Notes under the pieces: model-generated
Told to the model about the DNA's origin: nothing
Databases searched by the model: none
Seen by the model: the letters and a program-made list of their open reading frames with translations, nothing else
Part shown: piece after piece, positions 24,302-36,041 of the stretch
Position numbering within the stretch: position 1 is the stretch's first letter
Layout: the number at the start of each line of letters is the position of its first letter
Source: Dolomedes plantarius
Lineage: Eukaryota; Arthropoda; Arachnida; Araneae; Dolomedidae
Reading direction: 5' to 3'
NCBI GenBank assembly: GCA_907164885.2
Contig: OU015499.1
Location: forward strand, 158,886,489-158,950,488
DNA length: 64,000 nucleotides
Position numbers and translations under genes: made by a program

Positions 24302-26091
24302 TTACATCCCTGAATGGGTAGGGAGATGTGTTTTAAAAGCACACTGGAAGGAAATATTTTCTGTCACACAGTGAGGACGAAAGATTTCTCTTCTGTGTGG
24401 GTACGAACATGTTTTATTAAATGATCGAGTTAAAAAAACCGTTTCTCCGTATAGTGCAGACCAAGCCTTACTTCCATGGATAAGGACATGCGCTTTCAAA
24501 TTCCCCTGCAAAGAAAATTTTTCCTCGCATGCAGTGCATGCGAAAGGTTTCTCTCATGTGTGGGTGCGGAGATGTCTATTTAATTTACCCCGTACAGAAA
24601 ATCTTTTCTCACATACAGTGCATTCGAAAGGTTTCTCTCCCGTGTGGGTACGCAGATGGCTTTGTAAGTCACGATGTGCAGAAAATCTTTTCTCACATAC
24701 AGTGCACGCGAAAGGTTTCTCTCCCGTGTGCGTGCGCAGATGTCTATTTACATCAGTCTGTCGAGAAAATCTTTTCTCGCATACAGTGCATTCGAAAGGT
24801 TTCTCTCCCGTGTGGGTACGGAGATGTGTTTTTAAACTACTCTGTACAGAAAACCTTTTCTCACATACAGTGCATGCGAAAGGTTTCTCTCCCGTGTGTT
24901 TGCGGAGATGTATACTTAATTCACTGTGTCGAGAATATCTTTTCTCGCATACAGTGCATTCGAAAGGTTTCTCTCCCGTGTGGGTACGGAGATGGCTTTG
25001 TAAATTACGACGTGCAGAAAATCTTTTCTCACATACAGTGCATCCGAAAGGTTTCTCTCCCGTGTGGATGAGGAGATGTGTTTTCAAATTACACTGTCGA
25101 GAAAACATTCTCCTACATACAGTGCATTCGAAAGATTTCTCTCCTGTGTGGGTACGGAGATGGCTTTGTAAATCACGATGTGCAGAAAATCTTTCCTCAC
25201 ATACAGTGCATGCGAAAGGTTCCTCTCCTGTGTGTATACAGAGATGTTTTTTTAAACTATTTCGTACAGAAAATATTTTCCCACATACAGTGCATGCGAA
25301 AGGTTTCTCTCCCGTGTGGTTGCGGAGATGTTTTCTCAAATTACCCTGTTGAGAAAACATTCTCCCACATACTGTGCATTCGAAAGGTTTCTCTCCCGTG
25401 TGGGTACGGAGATGGCTTTGTAAATCACGATGTGCAGAAAATCTTTTCTCACATACAGTGCATGCGAAAGGTTTCTCTCCCGTGTGGATGCGGAGATGTG
25501 TTTTCAAAGTACCCTGTCGAGAAAACATTCTCCCACATACAGTGCATGCGAAAGGTTTCTCTCCTGTGTGTATAAAGAGATGCTTTTTTAAATTACTTCT
25601 TTCAGAAAACATTCTCCCACAAACAGGGCATGCGAAAGGTTTCTCTCCCGTGTGTGTGAGGAGATGTTTTTTTAAAACATTCTGTCGAGAAAATTTTTTA
25701 TCACATTCAGTGCAGGTGAAAGGTTTCTCTCCTGTGTGTGAGACGAAATGTGCTGTTAAATGACCCTGTTCAGAAAACATTTTCCCACATACAGAACATG
25801 CGAAAGGTTTCTCTCCTGTGTGTGTGACGAAATGTGCTGTTAAATGACCCTGTTCAGAAAACATTTTCCCACATACAGAACATGCGAAAGGTTTTTCTCC
25901 TGTGTGGATGCGAAATGTCTCTCTAAATCACCCTGTATAGAAAATGTGTCCCCATATACAGTGCAGTCGAAAGGATTCTCTCCTGTGTAGAAGAGATGTG
26001 TTTTTAAATCATTCTGTCGAGAAAGTCTGTTCTCACATTCAGTGCAGGCGAAAGGTTTCTCTCGGGCATGTGCGGAGAGAAATATCAGCAA
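24302..26091 (-). pseudogene. Multi-C2H2 zinc-finger gene, single exon, broken at both ends
   Basis: The main frame (25864 down to 24554, 436 codons) holds 15 complete C2H2 fingers plus part of another, spaced 28 residues apart and joined by TGEKPF linkers; typical fingers read [25 protein letters not shown]. The frame ends where a linker Gly codon is a stop (about 24552), and diverged finger sequence continues to 24302. Upstream, a one-base frame change near 25905 separates further fingers (to 26091), one of which has Tyr for a zinc Cys (CTVYGDTF). Linker changes TGEEPF and TGEKSF occur at two fingers. Such arrays bind DNA in the nucleus. It may be a pseudogene or carry assembly errors; no KRAB, BTB or ZAD domain is visible. 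Confidence 0.8.
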
Positions 26092-27377
26092 TGTAGTACG
26101 AATGATGCGTATTTAAGGCGGCCAACTGTGAAAATCTTCCGTGAGATAAAATCGAAAATTTCTTCGTTACGAGGGGGGATTTTTAAATACAGACCAATTC
26201 TACATGTGTCACATGGAGTGAATTCATCTTCGGCTTTAGTTGGGTTCTACTCGCAGGAATGACATTCATTGGAAAGTCTATTTACAATGGAAATACACAC
26301 ATTTGCTCTTCTCGCATGCCGATGTTTCTTTATAAAATGACCAGAAAACAAACTGCCGTTATTAGGTTGATTTTCTAAATTTGGGACACCACAAACATTT
26401 TAGTGTAGGGTCTACCAAGCACCTGCAAAGAGAGAAAAAGAAATGAGAATGAGATATATGATATGAACACTATACAATCGCGCTTTTTTCGTATTTTTCG
26501 CGGGAAATGAATAGCAATATATAGAAGTTCGTCTGTGCTAGAAAATGTGATATCTATAAACTAAGATGTTATAAATTATGTTCTGGATTAATAAAACTAC
26601 TGAGCATTTTAGATTTATTGTAATAAGGGCACGAGGTTACTTAGCTATATTTATTCTTTTGTTCTGATGGATCAGTAGGACGTGCAGAGATTTGATGTTT
26701 CGGTTTGTAGGGATCTCCATAACACTACACAGTCGTTCCGATCAATAATGCATAAGCAGTATTAATACTTTTTCTTATTATTCACTGTTGTTGTCCGTAA
26801 TTCAAAATAATTTCACCATTAAGTTTAATGCTCCAAGAAATTCCAGAGGTTAACATTCGATGAAAAAGCTTGATTACCACCAGATTAAATCTAATGAAAT
26901 ATACAAAAATTATTACAGGAAATATCAAAGAATATTGTGCTTGTAGTTTCGTTTAGGCATATTTGTTTGGATTGTAGTGTGATGGCTACAGATATTTTTC
27001 GCCACACTGTCTCTACAATTTAATTAGTACGATGATTGTATAATACATTAAAATTGACAACAGTATAAATTCTTCAAATTTCTTTCCGTTTATCTTTTGT
27101 ACAATTCGAAACATCCCGCCTTTCGGCTATAAGGCCAATATTTTGAAGACATGTCGTCGCGATAGCAACCAGCGCGTTCCCATTGGAACACACCAGACGA
27201 CCGCGCACCAACGAGTCAATAAGACCATACCATTACAAATAAAAAAACAAATTAGTGGCAACGTCAAAAAAGAACCAAAATTTTTAAATAAGAGCAAGGC
27301 ATCAAAAAGTGCCAGCCTGTTGATAGTTCCAACTGGAACTACAAAATTAATGCGATTCAATTACTAGACCGCAGCAA
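26092..27377. other. Intergenic stretch next to the zinc-finger array
   Basis: 26100-26430 on the minus strand has weak remnants of finger-like spacing but no clean finger. 27120-27200 is richer in CpG (GTCGTCGCGATAGC, CGCGTTCCCATTGG) than its surroundings, but no promoter can be claimed. Frames here have no recognised motif. Confidence 0.4.
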
Positions 27378-27807
27378 TCTATACTAATAAAGGGACAAGT
27401 GGCTGTCGAGAGATCACGTGACCGTAACTCATCCGGGCGGGCCACTCCTCGAAAAAAAATGGCAGACAAATATACAGGAAAATCGTTGTATTTTTTTCTC
27501 ATGAAAGTACATAAATGTTACATATTTGGAAAGAGCTTCGAAAACTGATAATTTTTTCTGCGTACACTTATTCTGTTAATTCAATAGTTTTAGAGATATT
27601 TTCATTCTAAAATCACTCACTGCTGAGAAACCAAATCATCTGGAGCAGTGGTGCTGCCATCTGTCGGCAACGACGGGAATGAAAATTGAAAGGAATTAAT
27701 TCACTTGAATTGAATACATTTGTAGGCTTTTTTTTCTTTTGTGGGGCCCGAAGTACATAAATATGTTACACGGATGGCTTGAGCGTAGCTAGGCGAAGCC
27801 CGGCTAG
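27378..27807 (+). mobile_element. Non-autonomous Helitron, 430 bp
   Basis: Starts TCTATACTAATAAAGGG after A and ends AGCCCGGCTAG before T. A GGCGAAGCC hairpin lies just inside the end. No coding capacity. Ends differ from the Helitron at 14585, so it is a separate family. Confidence 0.75.
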
Positions 27808-28970
27808 TTCTAAATAAGCAAGACCATTGGGCAAGTACACACCAATGCATCAAAATTCAAATTTGAGATACTCCTGCTCGTTGTATAACATATGGTACAA
27901 CAACCTGGTAATTCACAACCTGAACTACCGGTGATTGCACCAAGTACTTATTTATTCTTGTAATCATTTTATTGTAACCAGTAATCCAGCTACACTACCA
28001 ATGTTGTTATTTATTCCTATCAGGACTAAAGCCCTTACTCAGATTTAGAATACGGGAATTATTTGCCATATTATTTACCATCTAAGACTGATAAACCGTT
28101 TTATTTATTAGCTAAAAGTTCAATAGTGTGACTATACTTTTAATCTTTTTACTTTACCAGCAATCACAATGCGTTAACAGATTATTTATATATGCAATCG
28201 GCGAATTATTCAGCTTCATACCAGCACTAGTTAGTGTTCCCTAGCCTTAGGTAATTCTTACAATCTATTCAATGTTTACTACTTTAGTAGAAACACATTA
28301 CATTTGCAACACTTTTTATAATCACATTGCTTTTGTACATTGAAATTATAAAATATACTAAATACATAGACTATGGCTTTAACACTTAACACAATTCATT
28401 ACACATTAGATTGTATGTACACATGCTTTGGAATAACTACCCAATATACACTATTACATTTACATAAATTTATATAAACACTTTTGCAATTGCTAACAAT
28501 TAAAATTACTAATTAATAACATGTTTAAATAACCATTTGCTACCAGTTAGACTTACTAATAAATACAACATTTAAATAGCACTTTGCAAATGCTTGTTCT
28601 TGGGTATATGCATGTCATTTCTTAATTTGCAAGGACACAGTGCTTTTTACAATCACATAAGCTATAATAATATACCAGTCACTTTAGTTCTGCATATTTC
28701 AAATAAACACTTTATGTTTAATCTATATGTACTTAAATGTTATTACATCCATTGTATATAATACAAACTTTGCAGTTTTTGACTCCCAATTAATTGCTTT
28801 ACAATTCATACTTTTTAAGTGAACCCAACATAGAATATATCACATTTATACAATTTCATATTTAAATACGTTGCACAATACTGTTTACTATGAAGACTGT
28901 ACAATTGATTTCATTCAATATTATTACAAGCAATTCAATACCATTTCTAATCAAAGTACTTAAATGAATT
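27808..28970. other. AT-rich gene-free stretch
   Basis: No frames, TIRs or RNA genes seen. Repeated short words such as AATCACA and CATTTA suggest low complexity only. Confidence 0.5.
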
Positions 28971-28974
28971 ATTT

Positions 28975-29190
28975 ATTTATTTTATATATTTTTATTATTG
29001 TATCTATAAAATATAATTTTATTATACAACTCAGTGATAACCCTGAGCCTTCATTAACCTATCCTCTATATGTCTACATTAAGTAGCCTTGTATAATCAT
29101 ATTTTCATACTAGCAAGTGTTGAGCCCGAACCCGGGTCTTCACCCTTAAGAGTCCTGTACTGAACCACTGAGCCAAGTATTCCAAGTAAG
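28975..29190 (-). repeat. tRNA-derived SINE (tRNA-Lys-like head)
   Basis: On the minus strand an A-box-like TGGCTCAGTGGTTCA (29175-29161) and a B-box-like GGGTTCGGGCTC (29133-29122) are spaced as in a tRNA, and the middle reads GACTCTTAAGGG as in a Lys anticodon arm. An AT-rich body with AATAAAA-type runs follows toward 28975. It cannot be a working tRNA because the acceptor stem does not pair. Confidence 0.55.
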
Positions 29191-29553
29191 ACTCCAACTT
29201 CACAGAGGATACTCAAACTTCCCAGAGGAATGGTTTGCATGAATTAATTCAAATAAAGTTCTTTTTTTCAGCAATGACTTTGTTTTGATTTTATTGGTTT
29301 TAGCCAATATTGCAATAACAACACTAAATTTTAATTGCCTGAATTTTAAAAACTGGAAAAGATTGTGGTGCTTATTTCACTATGTTAAGCACAATTTATT
29401 AACATATTAATATAAGCAGGTAAAGAAACAATATTTGTAAGTTTAACTACTAAACATGAAACAAAGGAAAAAGCGTTAGACCCAGCCAACTGAAACAAAT
29501 CAGAAAAGACAGAAAACAAAAAGAAGCAGCAAGGAAAAACCAAGAAACTAAGT

Positions 29554-30950
29554 TCAAGAGTCCATGAGTGGCATATGGAAGTCTATAAGCTCACTCATGA
29601 TGCCTTTCACTAATTTTTTGCAGTAAAAGTCACTATAGAGACGATGTTTTGACCAAGTCTCAAATTGAGGTGGGAATTTAACCCTGTATTTATGGAAGTT
29701 TGGACATTCATATAAGCAATGATCAAAAGTCTGTACTTGTCCGAACATGCAGGTATCATCCTTTTGATGAAATTTTTTCTGATAGTCACTGATACTGCCG
29801 TGACCCGCCATGGCCTGATTTATCAGGAAGTCACCGCATAGTCTTTTTAACGTTACTTCTTTGTAGATATCATAAGTTTTCCTACCTGTTGCACTATTGT
29901 CCCACAATGTTTGCCATTTTTGTAGCATTTCTTTTTCTATTTTCTTTCTAATATGTTTCCTTGTATGTTTGAATTTAGTGACCACTGCATTTAATTCAGT
30001 GGCTTCTTTTGCAGCCCTATCAGCTTCTTCATTTTCATCGATTCCGACATAGTTCATCTGCATTGGGTTAAAGCCCATAAGTTTCTCTCTTTTTATAATT
30101 TCTTTTACTTCTTCAATAATATCCCCTTTATAGGTAGTTGTATGCAGTGCCTCCAAGGTACTCCTTGAGTCTGTAAATAGATCGAATTCTGCAATACCTT
30201 TCGTGATCATAATCTGGATCGCCAACTGTATGGCTCTCTGTTCTGCAGTAGGGGAGCTACCTCCTTCGATTCTCTCTCTATAGATTTCTTTACCTTTATC
30301 ATAAATTACGACACCTGCACCAATTTTGTCATTTATTTTAGACCCATCCGTATAAATCTTAACATCGGACCTAGGATTTCTCTCATAGTCCCAGTTTAAA
30401 CAAAATAGGTCCTCGATTTTCTTAATTATTCTCCTTCTGGTTTCACAATTTTCTTTATTGTATTTGACATCACTCACATCAATTTCTTCTATTTCATATA
30501 ATGTAAATAATTTCTTAATACCCAAAGCTTTTAAGTAAAGTGGGATACATCCTGCTAAGACATTTAGGGCATTCGTTGAAACAGTTCTGTAACATCTGGT
30601 GATGGTTAATAGATACTGCCTTTGAATTTGTCGTTAAGTACTACCTTCTCTGTATGCCAGTTTTCAGCCGCATACAAAATGATCTTCTCTATTACAAGGT
30701 TATAGATTTCCTTTATTATATCAACCCCAATTCCCCAGGTTTTCTTCGTGATTCTATATATAACTTATAAAAATATTTTAATGCCTTTCCATTAACCATC
30801 TCCAAGTGCTTCAAAAAGTTCAGTTTATGGTCGATCAGAACCCCCAAATATTTTATTTCTTTTCTAAATTTTATATTTTCATTTCCCAATTTGATAATAG
30901 GATTTCTTCTGTGATTGACCTTGTGCATAATTATTGTATAGTTACATTCT
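29554..30950 (-). pseudogene. 5'-truncated LINE: RT thumb and RNase H
   Basis: The minus strand first shows an RT C-terminal piece (30928-30716, IKYLGVLIDHKLNFLKHL), then after a frame break the segment CIPLYLKALGIKK leading into a long frame (30525-29554). That frame has an RNase H domain: VKIYTDGSK, SSPTAEQRAIQLAI, DLFTDSRSTLEAL and NYVGIDENEEADRAAKEA supply the D-E-D-D residues. The C-terminal tail has a CMFGQVQTFDHCLYECP Cys/His motif. RNase H after RT, with this tail, fits R1/I/LOA-type non-LTR elements. The reverse transcriptase core and everything upstream are missing, as expected from incomplete reverse transcription. Confidence 0.85.
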
Positions 30951-31558
30951 TATCTTTTGTACAAAGGGCTTTTATGTGATTCATCAAATAACGTGAACGA
31001 AACCAAATAACGTGAACGAAAAATGCATTGAGAATGGCTATTTGAAAGGTTAAAATTTGAAAACTTTCAAGAGGAGTACCCCTGGACCATTCTTTCCATG
31101 GGGGTATTCCATACCTATCAGTAGTATACTTACTAAAACCCGTCCCTTATTTTCGGTGTTTTTATTTGGCAACCCTGGTGCTGGGTGATTGCTGCTAGTT
31201 AAAGTGTAATGAAATTAGAGAAATTTTTTAAAACAAAATATTTATTGTTATTTCTATATTAGAAAATATTGATACATTCGAATTTTATTAATTTGTTTTT
31301 TTTTTCAATTTCTTTGATGGATGGGGTGTTGTGGCGGGTGAGTGCTTGAATTTGTAAGGTTTTTAATTAAAGTTCAATTTTCGGGATAAATATTCAAGGT
31401 TAGGTAAGCTTCTAAATTAAAGTTTATTATTATAAATGCTCTTTTATGCATCTCCATCAATAAAAAAATCTTTATTTTCTACTGTATTTGAATGTTGGGC
31501 CAAAGAAAACTAAAAAAATCCATTACTAAACAGAAATGCTAGCGATTTATGACATTCT

Positions 31559-31645
31559 TTAAGATTGAGAGCTTAGGACAGTCAACATTTTCCAATTCTG
31601 ATTTCCATACATCCACTCAGCGAGCTGTGTACGCACAAAGGGGAC
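31559..31645 (-). CDS. Possible terminal exon of an unrecognised host gene
   Basis: On the minus strand a pyrimidine-rich tract ending TATGTACTAG is followed by an open stretch reading VPFVRTQLAEWMYGNQNWKM and ending LTVLSSQS-stop. Amino-acid composition and the acceptor-like junction suggest a real last exon. An AATAAA on the same strand occurs near 31424. I do not recognise the protein. It could be the end of the same gene as 32831-33140 or chance. Confidence 0.3.
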   Translation of the reverse strand, partial: VPFVRTQLAEWMYGNQNWKMLTVLSSQS

Positions 31646-32830
31646 TTCTAGTACATAATAAATAAAATAAATTGTAAGGCAAAATTCTTTTATATAAATA
31701 TGCATTCCTATAAAAATGTACATTGGGACTAAAATTGTGAATAGACTTGACATATATTATCTTTTAAATACTCTTCAGACTTGTCAATAATAATAAAATA
31801 ATTTTGCTAGAAATCTAGAAAAGTTAAAATTATAAAAATTTAGAATTTTGAAATTGGATAAATTAAGTATAACTCGATTTGCATTAATTATCTTGATTTA
31901 CCTTTATTCCGGATAATAAAATAAATAAAACAATTGTGGGACTCAGAGAATATTGGAAAACCATTTTGTTCTCACAGGATAAGGTAATCTCATAACATTA
32001 TTTAATTTGTGTATCAAGTCAAATTATTTCAAGATAGACCAAAATATTTCAAGACACATAGACTGGAAATATTTTGGTCAAACTCGACATAATACAGTTC
32101 AGTGGACAGGAAATAAGATGAAGACAGGGCTATACCAATTAATAAAACACTTCTTGGTTAAAGAAAATAACTCCTACCTCTTCATTAATAGAAAAGCAAT
32201 TGTCAATTTAAATAATTTATCATGATGGAGTGTGAAATATTTTATTCTTCAGTGATATATGTAAGAACCGAGAGAAACTGCAAAAGTTTAATACCAGATT
32301 TTACAAAACAGTAATTATCACATGAATTAAAATTTTTAAGGATAAGTAAATTAAAACAAAATCCAATCTAAAAAACACCCTGCATGATGAAATTTAAACT
32401 GTTTAATTCATATACAAACATGTTATGGTGTATTTATAAATTACTTCCCATAAAACTATTTTTCCTTTTCCTCCTCCTTCCAAATTAAGGAAATTTCGCA
32501 CATATTATGTATAAAAAATTTAAATTCAAAGTAATACACTTGACAGAAATTTTTTAAAAAAGTAATTTTTCTCTATTTTGTACACATAAGCTCAGGTGAG
32601 GATCCTTGCAAAACATTCATCATATTCATTTCAAGCAAATGTAACAAAAAGCAAATGATATTGCCTTACAAAAGAGTTATTGTAACTTTCAAAATAAATT
32701 GTACAGTAAAATTATTTTATATAAATCTAATTGGAGTATAAAATATTTACACACTGGTACAAAGCAGTTAACAATAATGGATTGCTGAGCTTATACCAGA
32801 ATGAAAAAAATACCAGAAAACTAAAGATAA

Positions 32831-33140
32831 TTAAGGTGTAGGGTTTAAATTAGGGGCATTTAGAGCTTTTAAAACATAGCCATCCATTTCTCGAGGTAGA
32901 GAGTTACAATCAATAACATTTGTGATTGGATTACACACCACAAGAGGCTGATTATTATCTGCCTTCACCGGAAGTGAATTTATGAGAACTTCAGCAAAGG
33001 CTACATAAATAAAAGCTGCCAGAGGAGGAGGTGACTTGTTGTCATCTATAACTTTCCCAGCACATATATTGATACACCAATTCATGCATTTCATCAGAAA
33101 ATTAAAACCAATTTTACTGAAATTTCATTAACTTTATCTA
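32831..33140 (-). CDS. Possible terminal exon of an unrecognised host gene
   Basis: The minus strand is open from an acceptor-like AAATTTCAG near 33120 through about 95 codons. It includes NWCINICAGKVIDDNKSPPP, LAAFIYVAFAEVLINSLP and VIDCNSLPREMDGYVLKAL, then a stop at 32831. The sequence is not low-complexity and does not resemble any element in the window. A hydrophobic helix-like segment lies in its middle. I cannot name it. Neighbouring exons would lie at higher coordinates but are not recognisable, possibly because mobile elements fill that interval. Confidence 0.4.
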
Positions 33141-33539
33141 TATACTTTGTTTCCTTCATAAGATTTTGATGAAATTCAGAGCCACTTCAAGGCATCACTT
33201 AAAAGTAGATGATGAGATATAAAAGTGATAAAATGAGGTGCAAGAAAATCATACACAACAACATGAATATACAAACATAAATTTGCATTAATTAAGCTCT
33301 GAACACAACTACATATATATCTAGAAATACAAATATCACATTCTGACCATTTTTAATTACATTGCTCAGGATTTAGATTTTCAAGGAAGTACTAGACATA
33401 ATTCGGAATTCTCTCATTTCTAACAATTAATTATGTTTCTTTTGGTCTGGCTTTTTTACATCTTGCAAGATTTCTGTCATCTATATCATTTATTCCTACA
33501 AAACTAAAGTGAGAAATAATTGTTTTTTCTGCGGTTTTT

Positions 33540-35528
33540 TCCAGTTTGGAAGAAACTTGCCAACCCTGTTCAATGTTAAGGTAAATATCTCCAAATGTGA
33601 ATTTTCAAAGAAAAAATTAAAGTTTTGGGAGGCGTTCATCCTCTTAAAGATAAATGTGATGATATAACAAATACACCAGTACCTAGAAATGTTACTCAAT
33701 TGAAAAGTTATTTGGGACATTTAGGTTATCATCAACATTTCAAAGTTGAAACAACTATATAATTGCTAGAAAACATACAAAATGGGATTTCAACAAGAAG
33801 TATATTGATGCATTTCAAAAAAGTAATATTTTGCTTAATAAACATAATGTTTTCGTGCGTCATGACATGACTAAACCAATTGTTCTACAATGTGATTCAT
33901 CCAATTATGATCTTGGAGCAGTCTTATACCATGAATTATCCCCTGGTTCATTAAGACCAATATTTTTTGCATCAAAAACTCTCAATAAAGACAAAAGAAT
34001 CTATGCTCAGGTACATAAAGAAACATGAGCTATCACTTTTGACATCAAATGCTTTAATAAATACTTACAAGACCAAAAATTTGTCATTGAAACAGACATA
34101 AAATCGTTGTTGACCATTAGGTCATGATAAACCTGTTCAAGAGATGGCAAATTCAAGGAAGCAAATATGGGCATTAATATTATCTAGCTATGATTATATC
34201 ATAAAGTACAAAAAGGACTCAAGCCTTTCGCTAGCAGATGCTCTTTCTCGTCTTCCTTTTAGGGATGATGAACCATTCGACAAATATGCTCATGAGTTTT
34301 TATGCTGTTTAGTAGAGTTTGAAAATCTGAATAACAAAGAAATTGCAAAAAATGAAGTAGATTGTGATGTTAGTAAAGCAATTAATTATACCATATTTGG
34401 TTGGCCACAAGTTGTTCAAAATTCCCTAGAGGATTATTACAGGGTAAGAGATGAACTGAGAATTGAAAATAACTGTTTACTAGAGGAAACAGATTACTTA
34501 TTCTGGGGTGTTTAAGAGAAAAGACTTTTCAAGTATTACATACTGAACACCCTAGGGTAGTTTGAATGAAGAATCTTGCTCAGGGGTATTTCTGGTTTCC
34601 AAAAATGGATAGAGATTGAGGCTTATGTGAATAAATGTGTCCTATGATAATTAACTACGCCAAGTGCACCGAAGGTTCCATCACATAACTGGCCTCTAAT
34701 GGGTAAACCATTTGATGCAATTTTTTATAATGCAATGATTATAATAAAGATTCATATTCAAAATGGATTGAAGCAACACTTGTTGCTAATACAGATTCAA
34801 AGTCTACCATCAATAAGCTTTGATCAATGTTTTCTACTTTTGATCTACCAAGTGAAGTTGTGTCAGACAATGTCACACAATTTAAATCTGAGGAATTTGT
34901 AAAAATTTTTAAGTCAAATGGCATTATTTTGAGAAATTTACCACCATACCATCCAAATTCTAATGGAGCTGCAGAGAAATCTGATAATATTATAAAGAAC
35001 ATATTGAAGAAACACAAGTTTTCCAACAAGGTGTATGATAATATTCAACATAGGTTGGACTGCATATTATTTGCTTATAGAAATACACCTTCATCAGTTA
35101 CATTGAAGACACCTGCTGAACTTATCTTCAGGTATACACCACAGATCAAGATTATTAAGCTCAGAAGTGATCACATTGTGAAAGAAAAGCACTATCAAGA
35201 GTCTCATAGGTGTCATTCAACAGCTAGTATAGAGCATTTTAGTGTTAAAGAAAAAGTTCAAGTTAAATCTAACCAGAAATAATGAAATTAAATGGTTTCT
35301 TGGTACCATCATAAAAAACATCAGTGAAAGTACCTATCTGGTAAACGTAAACAATAAAGTACACTTCGTACATGCAGATCACCTGCAGAAGTGCACATTT
35401 CATGTTCCTGGGGTTCCAGTCCATAACAGAATGCCACTTGATCATGTAAGTGAATCTTCAGTGACATCTACTGATGATGATGCAAGGCTCGCGAAGCCTC
35501 TTTCTGAGGTCATGGGGAATGAGACTAT
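33540..35528 (+). pseudogene. Ty3/gypsy pol (RT thumb, RNase H, integrase), 5'-truncated
   Basis: Coding begins abruptly near 33540 with the RT end (VNISKCEFSKK), then LKSYLGHLGYHQHF of the connection. RNase H follows: IVLQCDSSNYDLGAVLYH and RPIFFASKTLNK (33831-34028), then LSLADALSRLPF (about 34240). The integrase shows VVSDNVTQFKSEEF and YHPNSNGAAEKSDN (34827-35030) and a tail with FLGTIIKNISESTYLV and VHADHLQKC (35242-35420). Frame breaks occur between these segments. The order RT, RNase H, integrase is that of Ty3/gypsy; similarity seems closest to the K02A2.6/mag-like group. It is split at 35528 by the copia insertion. Confidence 0.85.
35524..35528. repeat. Target-site duplication, left (ACTAT)
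   Basis: ACTAT directly precedes the 5' LTR and is repeated at 40456-40460 after the 3' LTR. Five bases is the usual copia duplication. Confidence 0.95.
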
Positions 35529-35903
35529 TGTTGGGAAAGAACAAGGATATCAGATTTTGCTCTGAAACTTGACTCACCAGGTAGCGCTACTGCACTACGA
35601 TAAATGAACCAAAAAACTGCTCTTCCCTAAGAGACGGTTAGCGAGTGTGTTGTACGCGGCTAACGTGTCGCATGCATTCAACGAATGCTTCTTCTTTTAT
35701 TATTTACTCAGATAGTCAGTAATGTTACTTTTTGTTTAATAAAGATTTTCTTTTCTTACGTCCACAAGATTAGCTATCTTTCATTCCTGTGAATCCAGTA
35801 TCACCAAGAGATCTCTCAACCTTTTTTGACAACATACCAAAGGTAAGAAAACCTTTAATATTCTACATCTACGAATCTGCACGCCTTCGGACAAAGTCCA
35901 ACA
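35529..35903 (+). repeat. 5' LTR of the copia element
   Basis: TG...CA ends with the inverted pair TGTTGG / CCAACA. A poly(A) signal AATAAA is at 35738-35743. The boundary was set by the direct repeat with 40081-40455 and the target duplication. Confidence 0.97.
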
Positions 35904-35907
35904 TTTT

Positions 35908-35921
35908 GATTATGAGACTGA
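35908..35921 (+). promoter_or_regulatory. Half-tRNA primer-binding site (elongator tRNA-Met anticodon arm)
   Basis: GATTATGAGACTGA starts four bases after the LTR. Its complement TCAGTCTCATAATC is the anticodon stem-loop of eukaryotic elongator tRNA-Met (CAT anticodon), known from memory. Drosophila copia primes from an internal cleavage of initiator tRNA-Met; this element appears to use the same strategy with the elongator species. Confidence 0.75.
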
Positions 35922-36041
35922 ATCGATGAACTGAACTTTTATAATCTCCACAGTATATTGAAGTGCATTATGTTTTTTATACAGTTTCGATTCTTGAACT
36001 ATTTTTTATCAACTTTTTGAACTGTTAATTATAAACTGTTT

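Noticed and set aside
24529..25763. Long plus-strand open frames opposite the zinc-finger array
   Set aside because: They are antisense shadows of the 84-bp finger repeat; every unit repeats the same antisense peptide, and the minus-strand fingers explain the openness.
27127..27367. Overlapping frames on both strands near a CpG-richer patch
   Set aside because: Neither peptide has a recognisable domain or support from repetition; overlapping frames on both strands are common by chance.
29110..29190. A functional tRNA-Lys gene
   Set aside because: Promoter boxes are present, but the acceptor and T stems do not pair properly, and an AT-rich SINE-like body follows.
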